This document shows positions 43,677 to 53,500 of a stretch of 64,000 bases of DNA, piece after piece. A program made the position numbers and the translations under genes. How positions within the stretch are numbered: position 1 is the stretch's first letter; the number at the start of each line of letters is the position of its first letter. The notes below the pieces were generated by a model. The model was not told the DNA's origin. It did not search any database and saw nothing but the letters and a program-made list of their open reading frames with translations. Location: NCBI RefSeq assembly GCF_037893185.1, contig NZ_CP140772.1, positions 3,844,001-3,908,000 on the forward strand, in the 5' to 3' direction. This DNA is from Chitinophaga sp. 180180018-3. GTDB lineage: Bacteria; Bacteroidota; Bacteroidia; Chitinophagales; Chitinophagaceae.

Positions 43677-44195
43677 TCATGGATGTGCGAGCGCCGCTTC
43701 GGGGGCATCCAGCAACGACTGTGTCTGTAACAGCAGCTCTTTCATTTTCATCCTGAATCTTACCGCTGCAGAAGTTTCGTCGGCCGGTACTTCGTGATTG
43801 TGGAGATCCATCTGGAAAAGCGCATGTAGGTTGGCTTTGAGGTCGAGCAGATCTGCCTGCCTGGTTAATCCCGCTGCAAAACCCGCTTCCTGGATCGCTT
43901 CCAGCTGGTTTTCATTAAAGGACGCTGAATACCAGATCACCGGCACTTGTTTCAATCGTTTGATGGTCCTGACTTCTTTCAGGAAACTGGTGGTTTCATC
44001 TGTAGGCAGCAGGCTGTCCAGGAAGATGTAATCCGGAGTAAACCCGGATTGTTTCCGGAAATAATCCAAAGCCTTACCGGAGTTGTCCTGCGCGATGCAA
44101 GCCTTACTGATGTTCAGAAGGTCCAGTGCAAGATAGAACTGGTTGCGCCGGTCGCGGTCCGGATCGATTAATACGCTGGTGATTTTTTCTTTCAT
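43677..44195 (-). CDS. Receiver-like response regulator with altered active site
   Basis: A 172-residue protein with a receiver fold and no DNA-binding output domain. The acidic pair is in LIDPDRDR (Asp11, Asp13), the phosphoacceptor is Asp60 in DYIFLD, and the Thr/Ser position reads WYSAS. The conserved Lys near the end is not found; that region reads AAGLTRQADLL. A single-domain regulator of a phosphorelay or a pseudo-receiver are both possible. It lies beside the histidine kinase gene at 44362, on the same strand with a 166-nt gap, so it is a likely partner. Confidence 0.75.
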   Translation of the reverse strand: MKEKITSVLIDPDRDRRNQFYLALDLLNISKACIAQDNSGKALDYFRKQSGFTPDYIFLDSLLPTDETTSFLKEVRTIKRLKQVPVIWYSASFNENQLEAIQEAGFAAGLTRQADLLDLKANLHALFQMDLHNHEVPADETSAAVRFRMKMKELLLQTQSLLDAPEAALAHP

Positions 44196-44361
44196 TGCAG
44201 GATAGTTTAATGGCAGGAAAAAATTAAAACTATGGCCTTATAGTTAACAAGCGCCACAAAAAAATGTTCTTGGTGCAGCAAAATTACAGCAGAGAAATTT
44301 CCTGAAAAAATGCTGCGGCAGCTTTTAGATCAATTTCCCAACAATTAACAAAACCGCAACA

Positions 44362-46263
44362 TTAGGCATACGGCAACACTACTTTGAACATAGCTCCTTT
44401 ATCAGGCACACCGGTAGCCCGGATATGTCCTTTGTGATTTAGTACTATTTTGCTGCACAATGCCAGCCCAATACCAGAGCCTTCAAACGAGGATCTGTCG
44501 TTCAACCGCTGGAATATCTGAAAGATGCGACCTGCATATATCTGGTCGAAACCAATTCCATTATCCGCTACGATGATCGCGCAATACTCCCTGCTTTTAT
44601 CCAGTTCCGGCAGTTCCGATACTTCTGCAGATGTAAGCGGATCTGCGTATATGCGTATATGCGGCTTCCTGTTGGGCGCAGAAAATTTCAGGGCATTTCC
44701 GATGAGGTTATGAAAGAGCTGGTTCATCTGCAGCGGGCTGACCTTCATTACGGGCAACGTGCCTATTTCAATATGCACGTTCTGGCGACTGATCAGCACT
44801 TCAAAGTCGCTCATTACATTGTGCACTACTTCGTTCAGGTCTGTTTCCGTGAACGGATCGCGGACATGCACGAGGCGGGAGTATTCCAGCAGTTCGTTGA
44901 TCAGCTGCGACATGCGTTTAGCACTCAGCCTCACCTTTTCAATGTAGGTCTTCGACGTTTCAGAGAGCACATCCTGGGTATTGTTGACCAGCATATCTGC
45001 AAAGGTTTGTATCTTCCTTAGCGGTTCCTGCAGGTCGTGGCTGGTGACGTAGGCAAACTGTTCCAGTTCCTTATTCGATTTTTCCAGATAGAAATTACTT
45101 TCCATGAGTTCCCTGGTACGTTGTTCTACCGTAGCTTCCAGGTCAACGGCGAGTTGCATGTACTTTGCCTCGCTTTCCTGCAGCCGCGCCACCAGCAGCC
45201 GGTGTTGCGTGATATCGCAGGATGCGGCATTATACTCTATCAACTTCTGCCTCGTGATAGCGATCCCGGTCTCCAGCGCGACAATCTTATCCTGGTAATC
45301 CCGTGCGGTGACAGGGGAATTATCGATTCGCGATACCGGCAGATGCCGGATACCGGTAGGAATCGTGATGGAGAAGGTACTGCCATTTTCCGGTTCACTG
45401 CTGATCCGGAGCTCACCACCATGAACAGTTACGAGTTCCTGTACCAGCCCCAGTCCATGCCGGGGAGTGTCCTGTACCGGGATACGCTGTTCCACAGCAG
45501 TCAGCAGCTCATGTGTCATGCCGATACCCGTATCGGTTATACTTAATTTTATAGCCTGTTCCTGTTGGCTGAGCCTTACTGCTACTCCGCCGCGGATCGT
45601 ATACCTGAGCGCGTTAGAAAGCAATGTGAATACGATCGTGGCCCACTTGTCACGGTCTATGTATACATCTTCCGTTATCGTTTCAAAATTCACGACCAGG
45701 GTTAATCCTGTTTTCCGGAAAATAGGATCAAGGTATACCAGCAATTCCTTTGTAAAGCTGCGTATATCTGTTTTAGCAAACCAGGCACTCCCCTGTTGTG
45801 CTGTTGTCAGGCCTATATACATCAGGCCCGACGCATCAGCTTCTGCGGGAATGGCGCTACCGGTAAACTCATATACAGCGCCGTTTTCCGCCTGCCATCT
45901 GATCACAGGCATGCTGGCCGCATCAAATGGTTTGTGATCACAGGCGGGAAAGCCCGTCCACACAGCAGCTGCCGGTTGCCCAATGTAATGCGTCTGCTTA
46001 TCCAGCAATGCTGCACAGGCGTCGTTATAAAACAGTGTATCTTCTTTGCCCCAGCAAACAAACATGGGGTGGGGCGAATGAAGGATGATGCGCAAACAGG
46101 TCTTTAGGGTTAAGGGCCACTGTTCTGACGGCCCCAACGGGGAAGCCGCCCAATTGTAAGAACGGATCAGTTCTCCTGTTAGTCCCCCACCGGAAAGCAG
46201 TCCATCCGATGCCGATGCTGCTGTCAATCCCCCTAAAGTTGCTGTTAATGGGGTAGTTATCAT
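44362..46263 (-). CDS. Cytoplasmic sensor histidine kinase with two ATPase domains
   Basis: A 633-residue kinase without membrane segments. Order: a PAS-like N-terminus (about 40-155), a first HATPase_c domain (about 195-303; N-box Asn217, DTGIGM 244-249, RHGLGL 268-273) without an H-box of its own, a coiled-coil linker (about 325-400), HisKA with His409 in TSHDLQEPLRK, and a second HATPase_c domain (about 505-632; N-box Asn523, ADNGIGF, GSGIGLAL). Both ATPase domains keep their ATP-binding motifs. The receiver-like gene lies just downstream. The stimulus is unknown; the first ATPase might act as a SpoIIAB/RsbW-like switch. Confidence 0.88.
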   Translation of the reverse strand: MITTPLTATLGGLTAASASDGLLSGGGLTGELIRSYNWAASPLGPSEQWPLTLKTCLRIILHSPHPMFVCWGKEDTLFYNDACAALLDKQTHYIGQPAAAVWTGFPACDHKPFDAASMPVIRWQAENGAVYEFTGSAIPAEADASGLMYIGLTTAQQGSAWFAKTDIRSFTKELLVYLDPIFRKTGLTLVVNFETITEDVYIDRDKWATIVFTLLSNALRYTIRGGVAVRLSQQEQAIKLSITDTGIGMTHELLTAVEQRIPVQDTPRHGLGLVQELVTVHGGELRISSEPENGSTFSITIPTGIRHLPVSRIDNSPVTARDYQDKIVALETGIAITRQKLIEYNAASCDITQHRLLVARLQESEAKYMQLAVDLEATVEQRTRELMESNFYLEKSNKELEQFAYVTSHDLQEPLRKIQTFADMLVNNTQDVLSETSKTYIEKVRLSAKRMSQLINELLEYSRLVHVRDPFTETDLNEVVHNVMSDFEVLISRQNVHIEIGTLPVMKVSPLQMNQLFHNLIGNALKFSAPNRKPHIRIYADPLTSAEVSELPELDKSREYCAIIVADNGIGFDQIYAGRIFQIFQRLNDRSSFEGSGIGLALCSKIVLNHKGHIRATGVPDKGAMFKVVLPYA

Positions 46264-46574
46264 TGTCGAAAATATAAGCTTTGCGTATTTATTGGTTGCT
46301 CAGCTCAGTACTGCCGCTTTAAAATTCCACAATCAAGATTTAAAACCGTGTAAAAAAATGCACAATCTATAGCTATTATCTTATCGGGTGCTACTATAAA
46401 ACTTATTCTTACGGTGCTCCCGTGCGTGCTTTTCCATGCGTCAGTCTGCGCTTGTTTCAGGGCCGGGGCTGTAGCAGCGGGCATTTCCAGCCAAACGTAA
46501 ACGCCCCTACGACAGTTTCTCCTGATACTCTGTCTATAGTAATTGCAAGAATCGTGTCGGATGCGGGGCTTTCC
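46264..46574. other. Intergenic region, no gene seen
   Basis: About 310 nt between the kinase gene and the pyrophosphatase-like gene (both minus strand). It should hold the kinase promoter and the upstream gene's terminator, but I find neither a good TAnnTTTG box nor a clear hairpin. A plus-strand frame runs across it but is antisense to the pyrophosphatase-like gene and is not supported. Confidence 0.5.
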
Positions 46575-47054
46575 TTATTTATCCAGGAATTTTATCTGTT
46601 CATAGGCGGGTGCAGCTTCCATATAACCGGCTGGGGTAAATGTTTTTCCGTCGTGGGCATGGTAAGAAATAAAGAAGTTTTCTATCTCCCGGATCATCTG
46701 AGACGACACGGCATCAATGCCTTTGAACGCCTTCGACAAAACAGGGACCGCTATATAACGGTTGTTGCGGATCACGGTGCCGTCTTTTTCGGTCTGCTCC
46801 GCTTTAATAGCGCCCAGCAGCCGGCATTTGATCAGGCAGCCGGAGAAGGTTTTAAATTCTGATATCACCAATACTTCAATAGGGCTGCCATCTGTGCCGC
46901 TACTACCCAGGATAAAGCCGGTATCATGCGGAAATACCATTCCCGCAGGCAGCGTTTTGCTAAGTACAAAAAAACGGGATACGGGGTCAAAATCATATTT
47001 CTCGCTACTCCCCTTAGGAGTTTCAATGACAACTGGTAACTCTTTGATGATCAT
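46575..47054 (-). CDS. Inorganic pyrophosphatase-like protein with altered catalytic motif
   Basis: A 159-residue protein of family I soluble pyrophosphatases. The start MIIKELPVVIETPKGSSEKYDFDP is typical (Glu and Lys substrate ligands), as are FPHDTGFI, FPGC-like FSGCLIKCRLLGAIKAEQ and RYIAVPVLSK. But the metal-binding signature DGDPxD reads DGSPIE (Asp55, Ser57, Glu60), and a later conserved Asp appears as Asn (RNNRYIAV). At least two of the aspartates that hold magnesium in active enzymes are therefore changed, so it may be weakly active or a regulatory relative. The ATG at 47054 matches the family start. Confidence 0.8.
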   Translation of the reverse strand: MIIKELPVVIETPKGSSEKYDFDPVSRFFVLSKTLPAGMVFPHDTGFILGSSGTDGSPIEVLVISEFKTFSGCLIKCRLLGAIKAEQTEKDGTVIRNNRYIAVPVLSKAFKGIDAVSSQMIREIENFFISYHAHDGKTFTPAGYMEAAPAYEQIKFLDK

Positions 47055-47234
47055 ACGCACGTTTTTTAGCTGCTGGCTGTTAGTTGCAAGCCTCCGGCCC
47101 AATGCAGCGGGGAACAAATTATGTAATAATTAGTAACAATAAAAATAAAGGTGTGATTCCCAACATTTGAATGACAAGTGATACGTGACCACTTTCCTGG
47201 CCCCAAGCTTGTACCCGGTATAGGAAAAACCCAT

Positions 47235-47459
47235 ATGAGCACCTTTAACATCTTGCTGAATGATTACGAAATCGGGATTACCCGTCAGGATGAGAACGTG
47301 TTTATAGTTCGTCTTCCTGAGAAAATAATACGCCTCCAGCGGAGAGAAGATAATGAGGGCGCAGATTACTGGTTTGAAGAAGGAGCCGATAATACCACGA
47401 AACTGACGGAAGCCATCGGGGAAGTGATAGAGCGATGGCTGGCTGCTACCAGCCGCTAG
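47235..47459 (+). CDS. Small hypothetical protein
   Basis: A 74-residue protein starting at the ATG at 47235 (MSTFNILLNDYEIGITRQD...). It has alternating strands and a C-terminal helix (LTEAIGEVIERWLA). No family recognised. Its 3' end is 7 nt from the convergent FG-GAP gene's stop. Composition and good codon pattern suggest a real gene; function unknown. Confidence 0.65.
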   Translation: MSTFNILLNDYEIGITRQDENVFIVRLPEKIIRLQRREDNEGADYWFEEGADNTTKLTEAIGEVIERWLAATSR

Positions 47460-47466
47460 TCCAAAG

Positions 47467-48579
47467 CTAGCGGCTGTAGTAGATTTCCAGCCCGTCCTTT
47501 CCTGCTACGATGATATCTTTTTTACCGGAGCCGGTGAGGTCGTGTACTACAAAGTAGAGGCCTGCGCCTTTTTCGCCGTAGCTGATGACCTGCTTGGAGA
47601 AGGACTCACCATTCCATTTAAAGTAGTAGATACCGCAGGGATCGTCTGAACCGGGGTCGTGTTCATTATGGGCCCGGTAACGCTTGCCTGTTACCAGTTC
47701 CTCCTGCCCGTCACCGTCGAGGTCTACCCAGAGCATGGTGTGATATTGTGAATTGAAAGGATCGATGGGGTGCTTTATCCAGGTACGGCGGCCATTCCGG
47801 TCTTTCTTTTGCTCGTACCAATCCAGGCCATAGTCGTGACCCTGGCCAACGATCAGATCAACGAGGCCGTCTTTATTAACGTCGGCTACGATGACGGGAA
47901 CGCTGACGGTGCCCAGGTTAAACTCCGGATGGAAGATCCATTTATCGCTGAAAGGCGCTGCAGGGGCTTCCAGCCAGCCCTCCGGCACAACCAGGTCGGG
48001 GCGGCCGTCGCCGTTGATATCGCCGCAGCCCAGGCCATGCCCGGATTTGCGGTCCATTATTTTATGTGCCTCGAAACCGCCGTTTACGAGGCGGTAAATC
48101 GTCAGCGGATCATTAGGCGTATTGGGGATGATCTCCGGCACGCCGTCGCCATCGAGGTCCCAGGCCCGCGTAGTTTCTATATTTCCGGGCGTAGCAATAA
48201 CATGTTCCTTCCATTCACCGTCTTTGCCCGGGTTTTCTTTCCATACAAGCGTTTTGCCGAACCAGCCACCAGTGACAAAATCGATGCGGCCATCGCCGTT
48301 CACATCGATGGGTATGGTGGAAAAATCGTCCCAGTATTCGCCGAATTGCTTTACGGGCCCTATATAGTGCCGTTTGAAATAGCCGGGGCCCTCGTACCAG
48401 AAGGCGCCTGATATCAGATCGGGGATCTTATCGTTGTTGACATCTGCAACGGCTACTGTTTCATAGCTTTCCGCAGCAATCCGCTTTTTCTCGAATTTCA
48501 GCGGCGCCGGGCCTTTTGACTGGCCTGCAGCTGCGGTGGATGACAACAATACAATCAGGGCAGTGATGGATCTTTTCAT
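47467..48579 (-). CDS. Secreted FG-GAP/VCBS repeat protein
   Basis: A 370-residue exported protein (signal peptide to AAAGQ, about 20) made of seven or so FG-GAP/VCBS-type beta-propeller repeats. Calcium-binding loops recur: DVNNDKIPDL, DVNGDGRIDF, DLDGDGVPEI, DINGDGRPDL, DVNKDGLVDL, DLDGDGQEEL. The WYEGPGY and WLEAP stretches are common in Bacteroidota members near sugar-use loci. It probably forms a propeller that binds or acts on an extracellular glycan; no catalytic residues are evident. Confidence 0.88.
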   Translation of the reverse strand: MKRSITALIVLLSSTAAAGQSKGPAPLKFEKKRIAAESYETVAVADVNNDKIPDLISGAFWYEGPGYFKRHYIGPVKQFGEYWDDFSTIPIDVNGDGRIDFVTGGWFGKTLVWKENPGKDGEWKEHVIATPGNIETTRAWDLDGDGVPEIIPNTPNDPLTIYRLVNGGFEAHKIMDRKSGHGLGCGDINGDGRPDLVVPEGWLEAPAAPFSDKWIFHPEFNLGTVSVPVIVADVNKDGLVDLIVGQGHDYGLDWYEQKKDRNGRRTWIKHPIDPFNSQYHTMLWVDLDGDGQEELVTGKRYRAHNEHDPGSDDPCGIYYFKWNGESFSKQVISYGEKGAGLYFVVHDLTGSGKKDIIVAGKDGLEIYYSR

Positions 48580-48733
48580 ACGCTGTGGTTATACGTGGAA
48601 TAACAGATGCCGGTTAAGATACTCAAAGCATTTTAATAAACTGTCCTGTTGTATCCTGCGCAAACTTTTCGTGTTGAGGATTGCTGATACCTGCGGCCAT
48701 GCTAAGCCTTATATTTACTCAAAAAACGAATCC

Positions 48734-49159
48734 ATGCCTTCTGCATCCACTGCAATAGAACAACTGATCCCGCACCGGGCGCCATTCCTTTTCGCCGACG
48801 AAATTTCTTCCGCCACGCCAGAGGAGATTATCGGGCTCAAAACCTTCAGTGATGAAGCCGACAGCATGTTAAAGGGGAGTTTTCCCGAGTTCGGTTTTGT
48901 TCCGGGCGTTATCCTGATAGAGTCTATGGCCCAATGCGGAGGCGCCGGCATAAAGGTGCTCGGCCTGGCCGACGGCCTGTTTGCGCTTGCCAGCATAGAA
49001 ACAGCTACTTTCCTTGCCGGTACGCCTTACAATGAAGAAGTGAAATATGTAATAAAGAATATCCGTGTAACAGATAAAATGATTAAGCAGTCCGGTGTTG
49101 CCTACGTACAAGATAAACCGGTACTGGAGGCCAGGTGGCTTTGTGTGAAGATAGAATAA
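48734..49159 (+). CDS. FabZ-like 3-hydroxyacyl-ACP dehydratase (hot-dog fold)
   Basis: A 141-residue protein of the FabZ/FabA-like hot-dog family. The catalytic His14 is in LIPHRAPFLFAD, and Glu63 is in VILIESMAQ, where FabZ has E in PGVLIIEAMAQ. The start at 48734 matches the family; the upstream frame overlaps the FG-GAP gene and is not used. It could serve fatty-acid synthesis or, as often with solitary copies, a polyketide-like or flexirubin/aryl polyene pathway, but no pathway genes are near. Confidence 0.85.
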   Translation: MPSASTAIEQLIPHRAPFLFADEISSATPEEIIGLKTFSDEADSMLKGSFPEFGFVPGVILIESMAQCGGAGIKVLGLADGLFALASIETATFLAGTPYNEEVKYVIKNIRVTDKMIKQSGVAYVQDKPVLEARWLCVKIE

Positions 49160-49189
49160 CGCAGTGATTATGATCTTTGTAACCTATCA

Positions 49190-49221
49190 TCAACCGGGGT
49201 ATTCTTACATGCCCCGGTTGA
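49190..49221. terminator. Bidirectional hairpin between convergent genes
   Basis: TCAACCGGGG (49190-49199) is the exact reverse complement of CCCCGGTTGA (49212-49221), with a 12-nt loop. It lies between the convergent FabZ-like gene and the czcC-like gene. T-runs on either side are short. Confidence 0.75.
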
Positions 49222-49242
49222 CGCATATGGTTGTTCTTATTA

Positions 49243-50529
49243 TTATTTCAAATCCCAGATACCTGCAGCGCGTTCCAGTTCCACCAATGCAGCGGCATAG
49301 TTGTACAACGATTTATAATACTCCTGTTGCAGATCATTATTAGTGCGCTGGGCATTCAGTACCTCCAGCAGCGGGCTCTCGCCACGCCTGTAAGCGTATA
49401 TTTTCCCGTCCAGTACCTTCCGCGCTGTTTGCAGTAATCCCTTCTCGAACTGCTGTACCTGCAAACGGGCGGCGTGATAGTTTACCCACGACTGATTTAC
49501 AGCCGCCTGTACTTCCACTCTCAGCTGATCGTATACCGCTGCCGCCTGTTTAATGGAGTATTTTGCAGCATGCAGTTCTCCCTTATAGCGATTGGAGAAT
49601 TTCAGGGGGATGGAAATACCTGCCGTGGTAGCATAGTACTGGGGCGTAGGCGCAATTTCGCTGGTGGCTTCTGCATTGTATCCGCCTCCAACGTTAACGC
49701 CTATATCAATTTTGCGGTTGGCTTTTGCCAATACAAGACTTTTATCAGCAGCATCTTTTGCAGCTACTGCGGCTACCACATCCGAGCGGTGTTCCAGGGC
49801 ATCACTGATTAATACTGCGGTATTAAAATGACGTTCCAAAGCATCGAAATCACCGGCAGGCATTATCAGAGCATCTGCCGGAGAACGGCCGGTGTGAATG
49901 TTCAACTGTACGAGCGCCGCTTTCCAGTCGGCCAGGTTCTGGTACATATCATTCTGCAGGTGATCGGCCTCCAGCCGGGATTGCAGCGCATCGTTCTCTG
50001 TAATCACGCCTTTACTGAAACGGATGGAGTCGCCATCGGCCAGCTGTTTCATGATATCGCACGACTGCCGCTGCACCTGCAGCAGGTGATACTGCTGCAG
50101 TGCGTTGAACCACGCCAGGGTAGCGTCTGCCCGGAGGTTCCGATAAAAATCTGCGACCTCAGCCCGGCTCTGGGTGGTATTGGAGCGGGCCAGCCCTATC
50201 CGCGCGCGGCGCTTCCCTCCCAGCTCCAGCGTGGTTCCCAGCCCTGCGTTGGCCCCGTAGGCCAGCTTCAGTTTGCGGTGCTGATTATCGAAACCATCCA
50301 GCGACAACTGGGGATCAGGAAATATTTTCGCGGTTTCGATTCCCGCTTCTGCAATGTTGATGTTGTATTGTTGTGCTGCATACCCACGGTTCCTGTTGGT
50401 TACCATATCGAGGTATTCGTTCAACGACAGGGGTATCCGGTGAAAACCGGTATCAGTCTGGGCCACCGCCAACGTGCCTTCCATCAGCAGTATGCCTGTT
50501 ATCAAAATATATCTGAATAAAAACTTCAT
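49243..50529 (-). CDS. czcC: CzcC/TolC-type outer membrane efflux protein
   Basis: A 428-residue outer membrane factor with a signal peptide (to TLAVAQ) and two outer-membrane-efflux repeats of long helices and short strands. It gives the exit duct for the RND pump encoded upstream. Conserved stretches include GLGTTLELGGKRRARIGLARS and GESPLLEVLNAQRT. The ATG at 50529 (MKFLFRY...) is chosen because a longer frame would run into the pump gene; this leaves a 5-nt gap. Confidence 0.9.
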   Translation of the reverse strand: MKFLFRYILITGILLMEGTLAVAQTDTGFHRIPLSLNEYLDMVTNRNRGYAAQQYNINIAEAGIETAKIFPDPQLSLDGFDNQHRKLKLAYGANAGLGTTLELGGKRRARIGLARSNTTQSRAEVADFYRNLRADATLAWFNALQQYHLLQVQRQSCDIMKQLADGDSIRFSKGVITENDALQSRLEADHLQNDMYQNLADWKAALVQLNIHTGRSPADALIMPAGDFDALERHFNTAVLISDALEHRSDVVAAVAAKDAADKSLVLAKANRKIDIGVNVGGGYNAEATSEIAPTPQYYATTAGISIPLKFSNRYKGELHAAKYSIKQAAAVYDQLRVEVQAAVNQSWVNYHAARLQVQQFEKGLLQTARKVLDGKIYAYRRGESPLLEVLNAQRTNNDLQQEYYKSLYNYAAALVELERAAGIWDLK

Positions 50530-50534
50530 ATGCC

Positions 50535-53500
50535 TTACTTTATTGCTGGTGAAGAATTCCATTTGCGTTCCATGAGATAATACAAGGCCGGTAATACAAA
50601 CAGCGTGATAGCAGTAGCTAACAGTAACCCATATACGATAACTGTAGCCAGGGGCCGTTGCACGTCCGATCCGATACCCGTGGCGAAGGAAGCCGGCAAC
50701 AGCCCCAGTACCGCCACAGATGCTGTCATCAACACCGGCCGGAACCTGTTGCAGGCGCCTTCAATTACAGCCGGCAGCAATGCGGTGCCTTGTTTTCTCA
50801 GTTCGTTGATCCGGGATATGAGTATCACCCCGTTCTGTATCGCCACGCCAAAGAGCGCAATGAATCCCACTGCCGAAGAAACATTCAGCGTCATTCCCCT
50901 CACATTCAGCGCCAGCATGCCGCCGAATAATGCCAATGGCACCGTGCACAGGATCAGTCCTGCCTGCTGAAAACGTCCGAATGCCCCATAGAGCAACATG
51001 AACATGATCGCCAGCGCCAGCGGTACTATCACGGCCAGCCGGGCATACGCCCTGTGTTGATTTTCGAACTGTCCGCCCCATTTAACACTGATCCGGTTGT
51101 GATCATAGCGAACATTTTGCGCTATTGCCGCCTGTGCTTCCTTCAGGAATGAGGTCAGATCGGCGCCGCGCAAATTCAGCTTCACTGTCAGGTGACGTTT
51201 ATTCAACTCCCGTGTGATGGTGCTTTCCCCGGTGGAAGTTTTTACGCCGGCTACCTGCGACAGGGGGATTTTTGCGCCGGTGGAGGAAGTCAGCATAAGC
51301 CCGGCGATCTTTTCGGGCGTATCCCTTGCTTCATCTGTATATCGACAGGTAACATCATATACTTTATTGCCGGAGAAGATCTGCGAGATGGCTTTACCTC
51401 CTATTGCTACTTCAATCAATTCGGTTACATCACCAACATTGAGCCCGTAACGGGCAATGGCGTCGCGGTCTACATTGATCTGCAACTGCGGCAGCGGCGG
51501 TTCCTGATCGATGGCCACATCGGCCGCGCCGCGCACCTGTTTCAGCGTTCCGGCAATTTCATTGGCAATACGGCGCGTTTCCTTCATATCGTCTCCGTAT
51601 ACCTTTACTACCAGTTCGCTATGTGCTCCGGCAATCTTATCCATGACGCCGTCGATCATCGGCTGACTGAACCCTACGCTATAACCGGGCATGGCAGCGT
51701 ATTCCGCGCTAAGGTCATTGATAAGATCCGCCTTTGTACGGCCCTGTTTCCATTCGCCATAGGGCTTCAGACCAATAGAGCACTCGAAGTGAGAGGCGGT
51801 CCACGGATCAGTACCATCGTCGTTACGGCCTGCCTGTACCATCACATAAGTCACTTCGCCGTATTTCATTGTGCGTTGCCGCAGGGAGTCGCTCATCTCT
51901 TTGGAACGCTGCAGGGAAATACCTGGCGGCAGTTGCACCTGTAACCAAATGGAGCCTTCATCCAGCGGCGGCAGGAAATCCTTTCCTACGGTGACAGACA
52001 GGATGATAGCGCCGGTCAGTACAAATGCCAGCGGAATAAAAACGCTTTTGGGCCGGGTCATGATTCTCTCCAGGCGCTGTTTGTATTTCGTGGTGAGCCG
52101 TTCCAGCCATTTGTTATGATACAACTTACGCGGCTTCCGGTAGGTGGCAAAAGCCAAACCGGGTATCAGCAGCAACGCTACTACCAAAGCTCCTGCCAGT
52201 GCATATCCTACGGTAAAGGCCATCGGTGTGAAAAGCTTGCGTTCTACTCTTTCAAAGGAAAACAGGGGTAAGTAGGCAGTGATAATAATGATGGTCGCAA
52301 ACAACACGGGGCGCGCCACAGCGGCAGCCATCTGTGCGATAGTGGTTTCGGAAAGTTCTTCCAGCGGCTTGTCTTCCCGGTTCTTCAGGATAGCTTCCAT
52401 CATCACAATAGCGCCGTCTACTATAATACCAAAATCAATGGCGCCCAACGACAGCAGGTTAGCGGGAACGTGCGTGAAGTGCATCAAAATAAATGCAATC
52501 AGCAACGACAATGGGATCGTGATGGCTACCAGCAATGCGCCTCTCCAGTTGCCAAGGAAAACGATCAGCACCAGTATCACCAGTACAATTCCTTCCACCA
52601 GCGTATGGGATACGGTATTCAGCGTACTGTCGATCAGGTTGGTGCGATCGAGGTAAGGACGAATCGTTACGCCTGCCGGCAGGATGTGCTGATTCAGATC
52701 ATCGACGGCTGCATGGATACCGTCGAGCACAGAGGAAGGGTTTTGCCCCTTCAGGAGCAATACGATGCCTTCTATGCCTTCGCCGTAATTCACGGAACGA
52801 TCAGAATATCCCAGGATGCCTTTACGTTCGAGGTTGCCGAGTTTCAGGCTGCCCAGGTCTTTCACAAACACAGGTACTCCGTTCACTGATTTCACGACAA
52901 CATCACCCAGGCTTTCCAGATTTTTCACGAGGCCAATGCCACGTACTACATAGCCCAGGTCGCCGATATTCAGGACGCTGCCACCTGCATTCGCGTTGTT
53001 GTTACCGATAGCCGTTTGTACGTCGGCCAGCGATACATGGTATTGTTCCAGCTTTGCGGGATCAATTTCTACCTGGTACTGTACGGTGATGCCGCCGAAG
53101 TTGGTGACGTCCGCTACGCCGGGCACCTGTTTGATCCGCGGAATAATAGTCCATTGCTGCAGATCAGTGAGTGTTTTCAGGTCATGGTCTTTACTTTCGA
53201 TGATGTACCGGTAGATCTCCCCTATGGGAGATGTTAACGGGTCCAGTCCGGGCTTTGCGCCGTACGGGAGGTCCACGTCGTTCAGGCGTTCGGTAATACG
53301 TTGCCGGGCCCAGTAATCGTCCATGCCATCCTGGAACACAATGGTGACCACCGATAAGCCGAACGTACTTTTGCTGCGCATCACGTGCATACCGGGCATA
53401 CCGTTCAGCGCTCTTTCAATGGGGATGGTGATCTGTTGTTCCATTTCTTCGGCGGCCAGTCCGGGTACCTGTGTCACCACCTGCGAGGTAACATCTGCGA

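Noticed and set aside
46422..46862. A 146-codon plus-strand frame
   Set aside because: Mostly antisense to the pyrophosphatase-like gene, which has clear family motifs.
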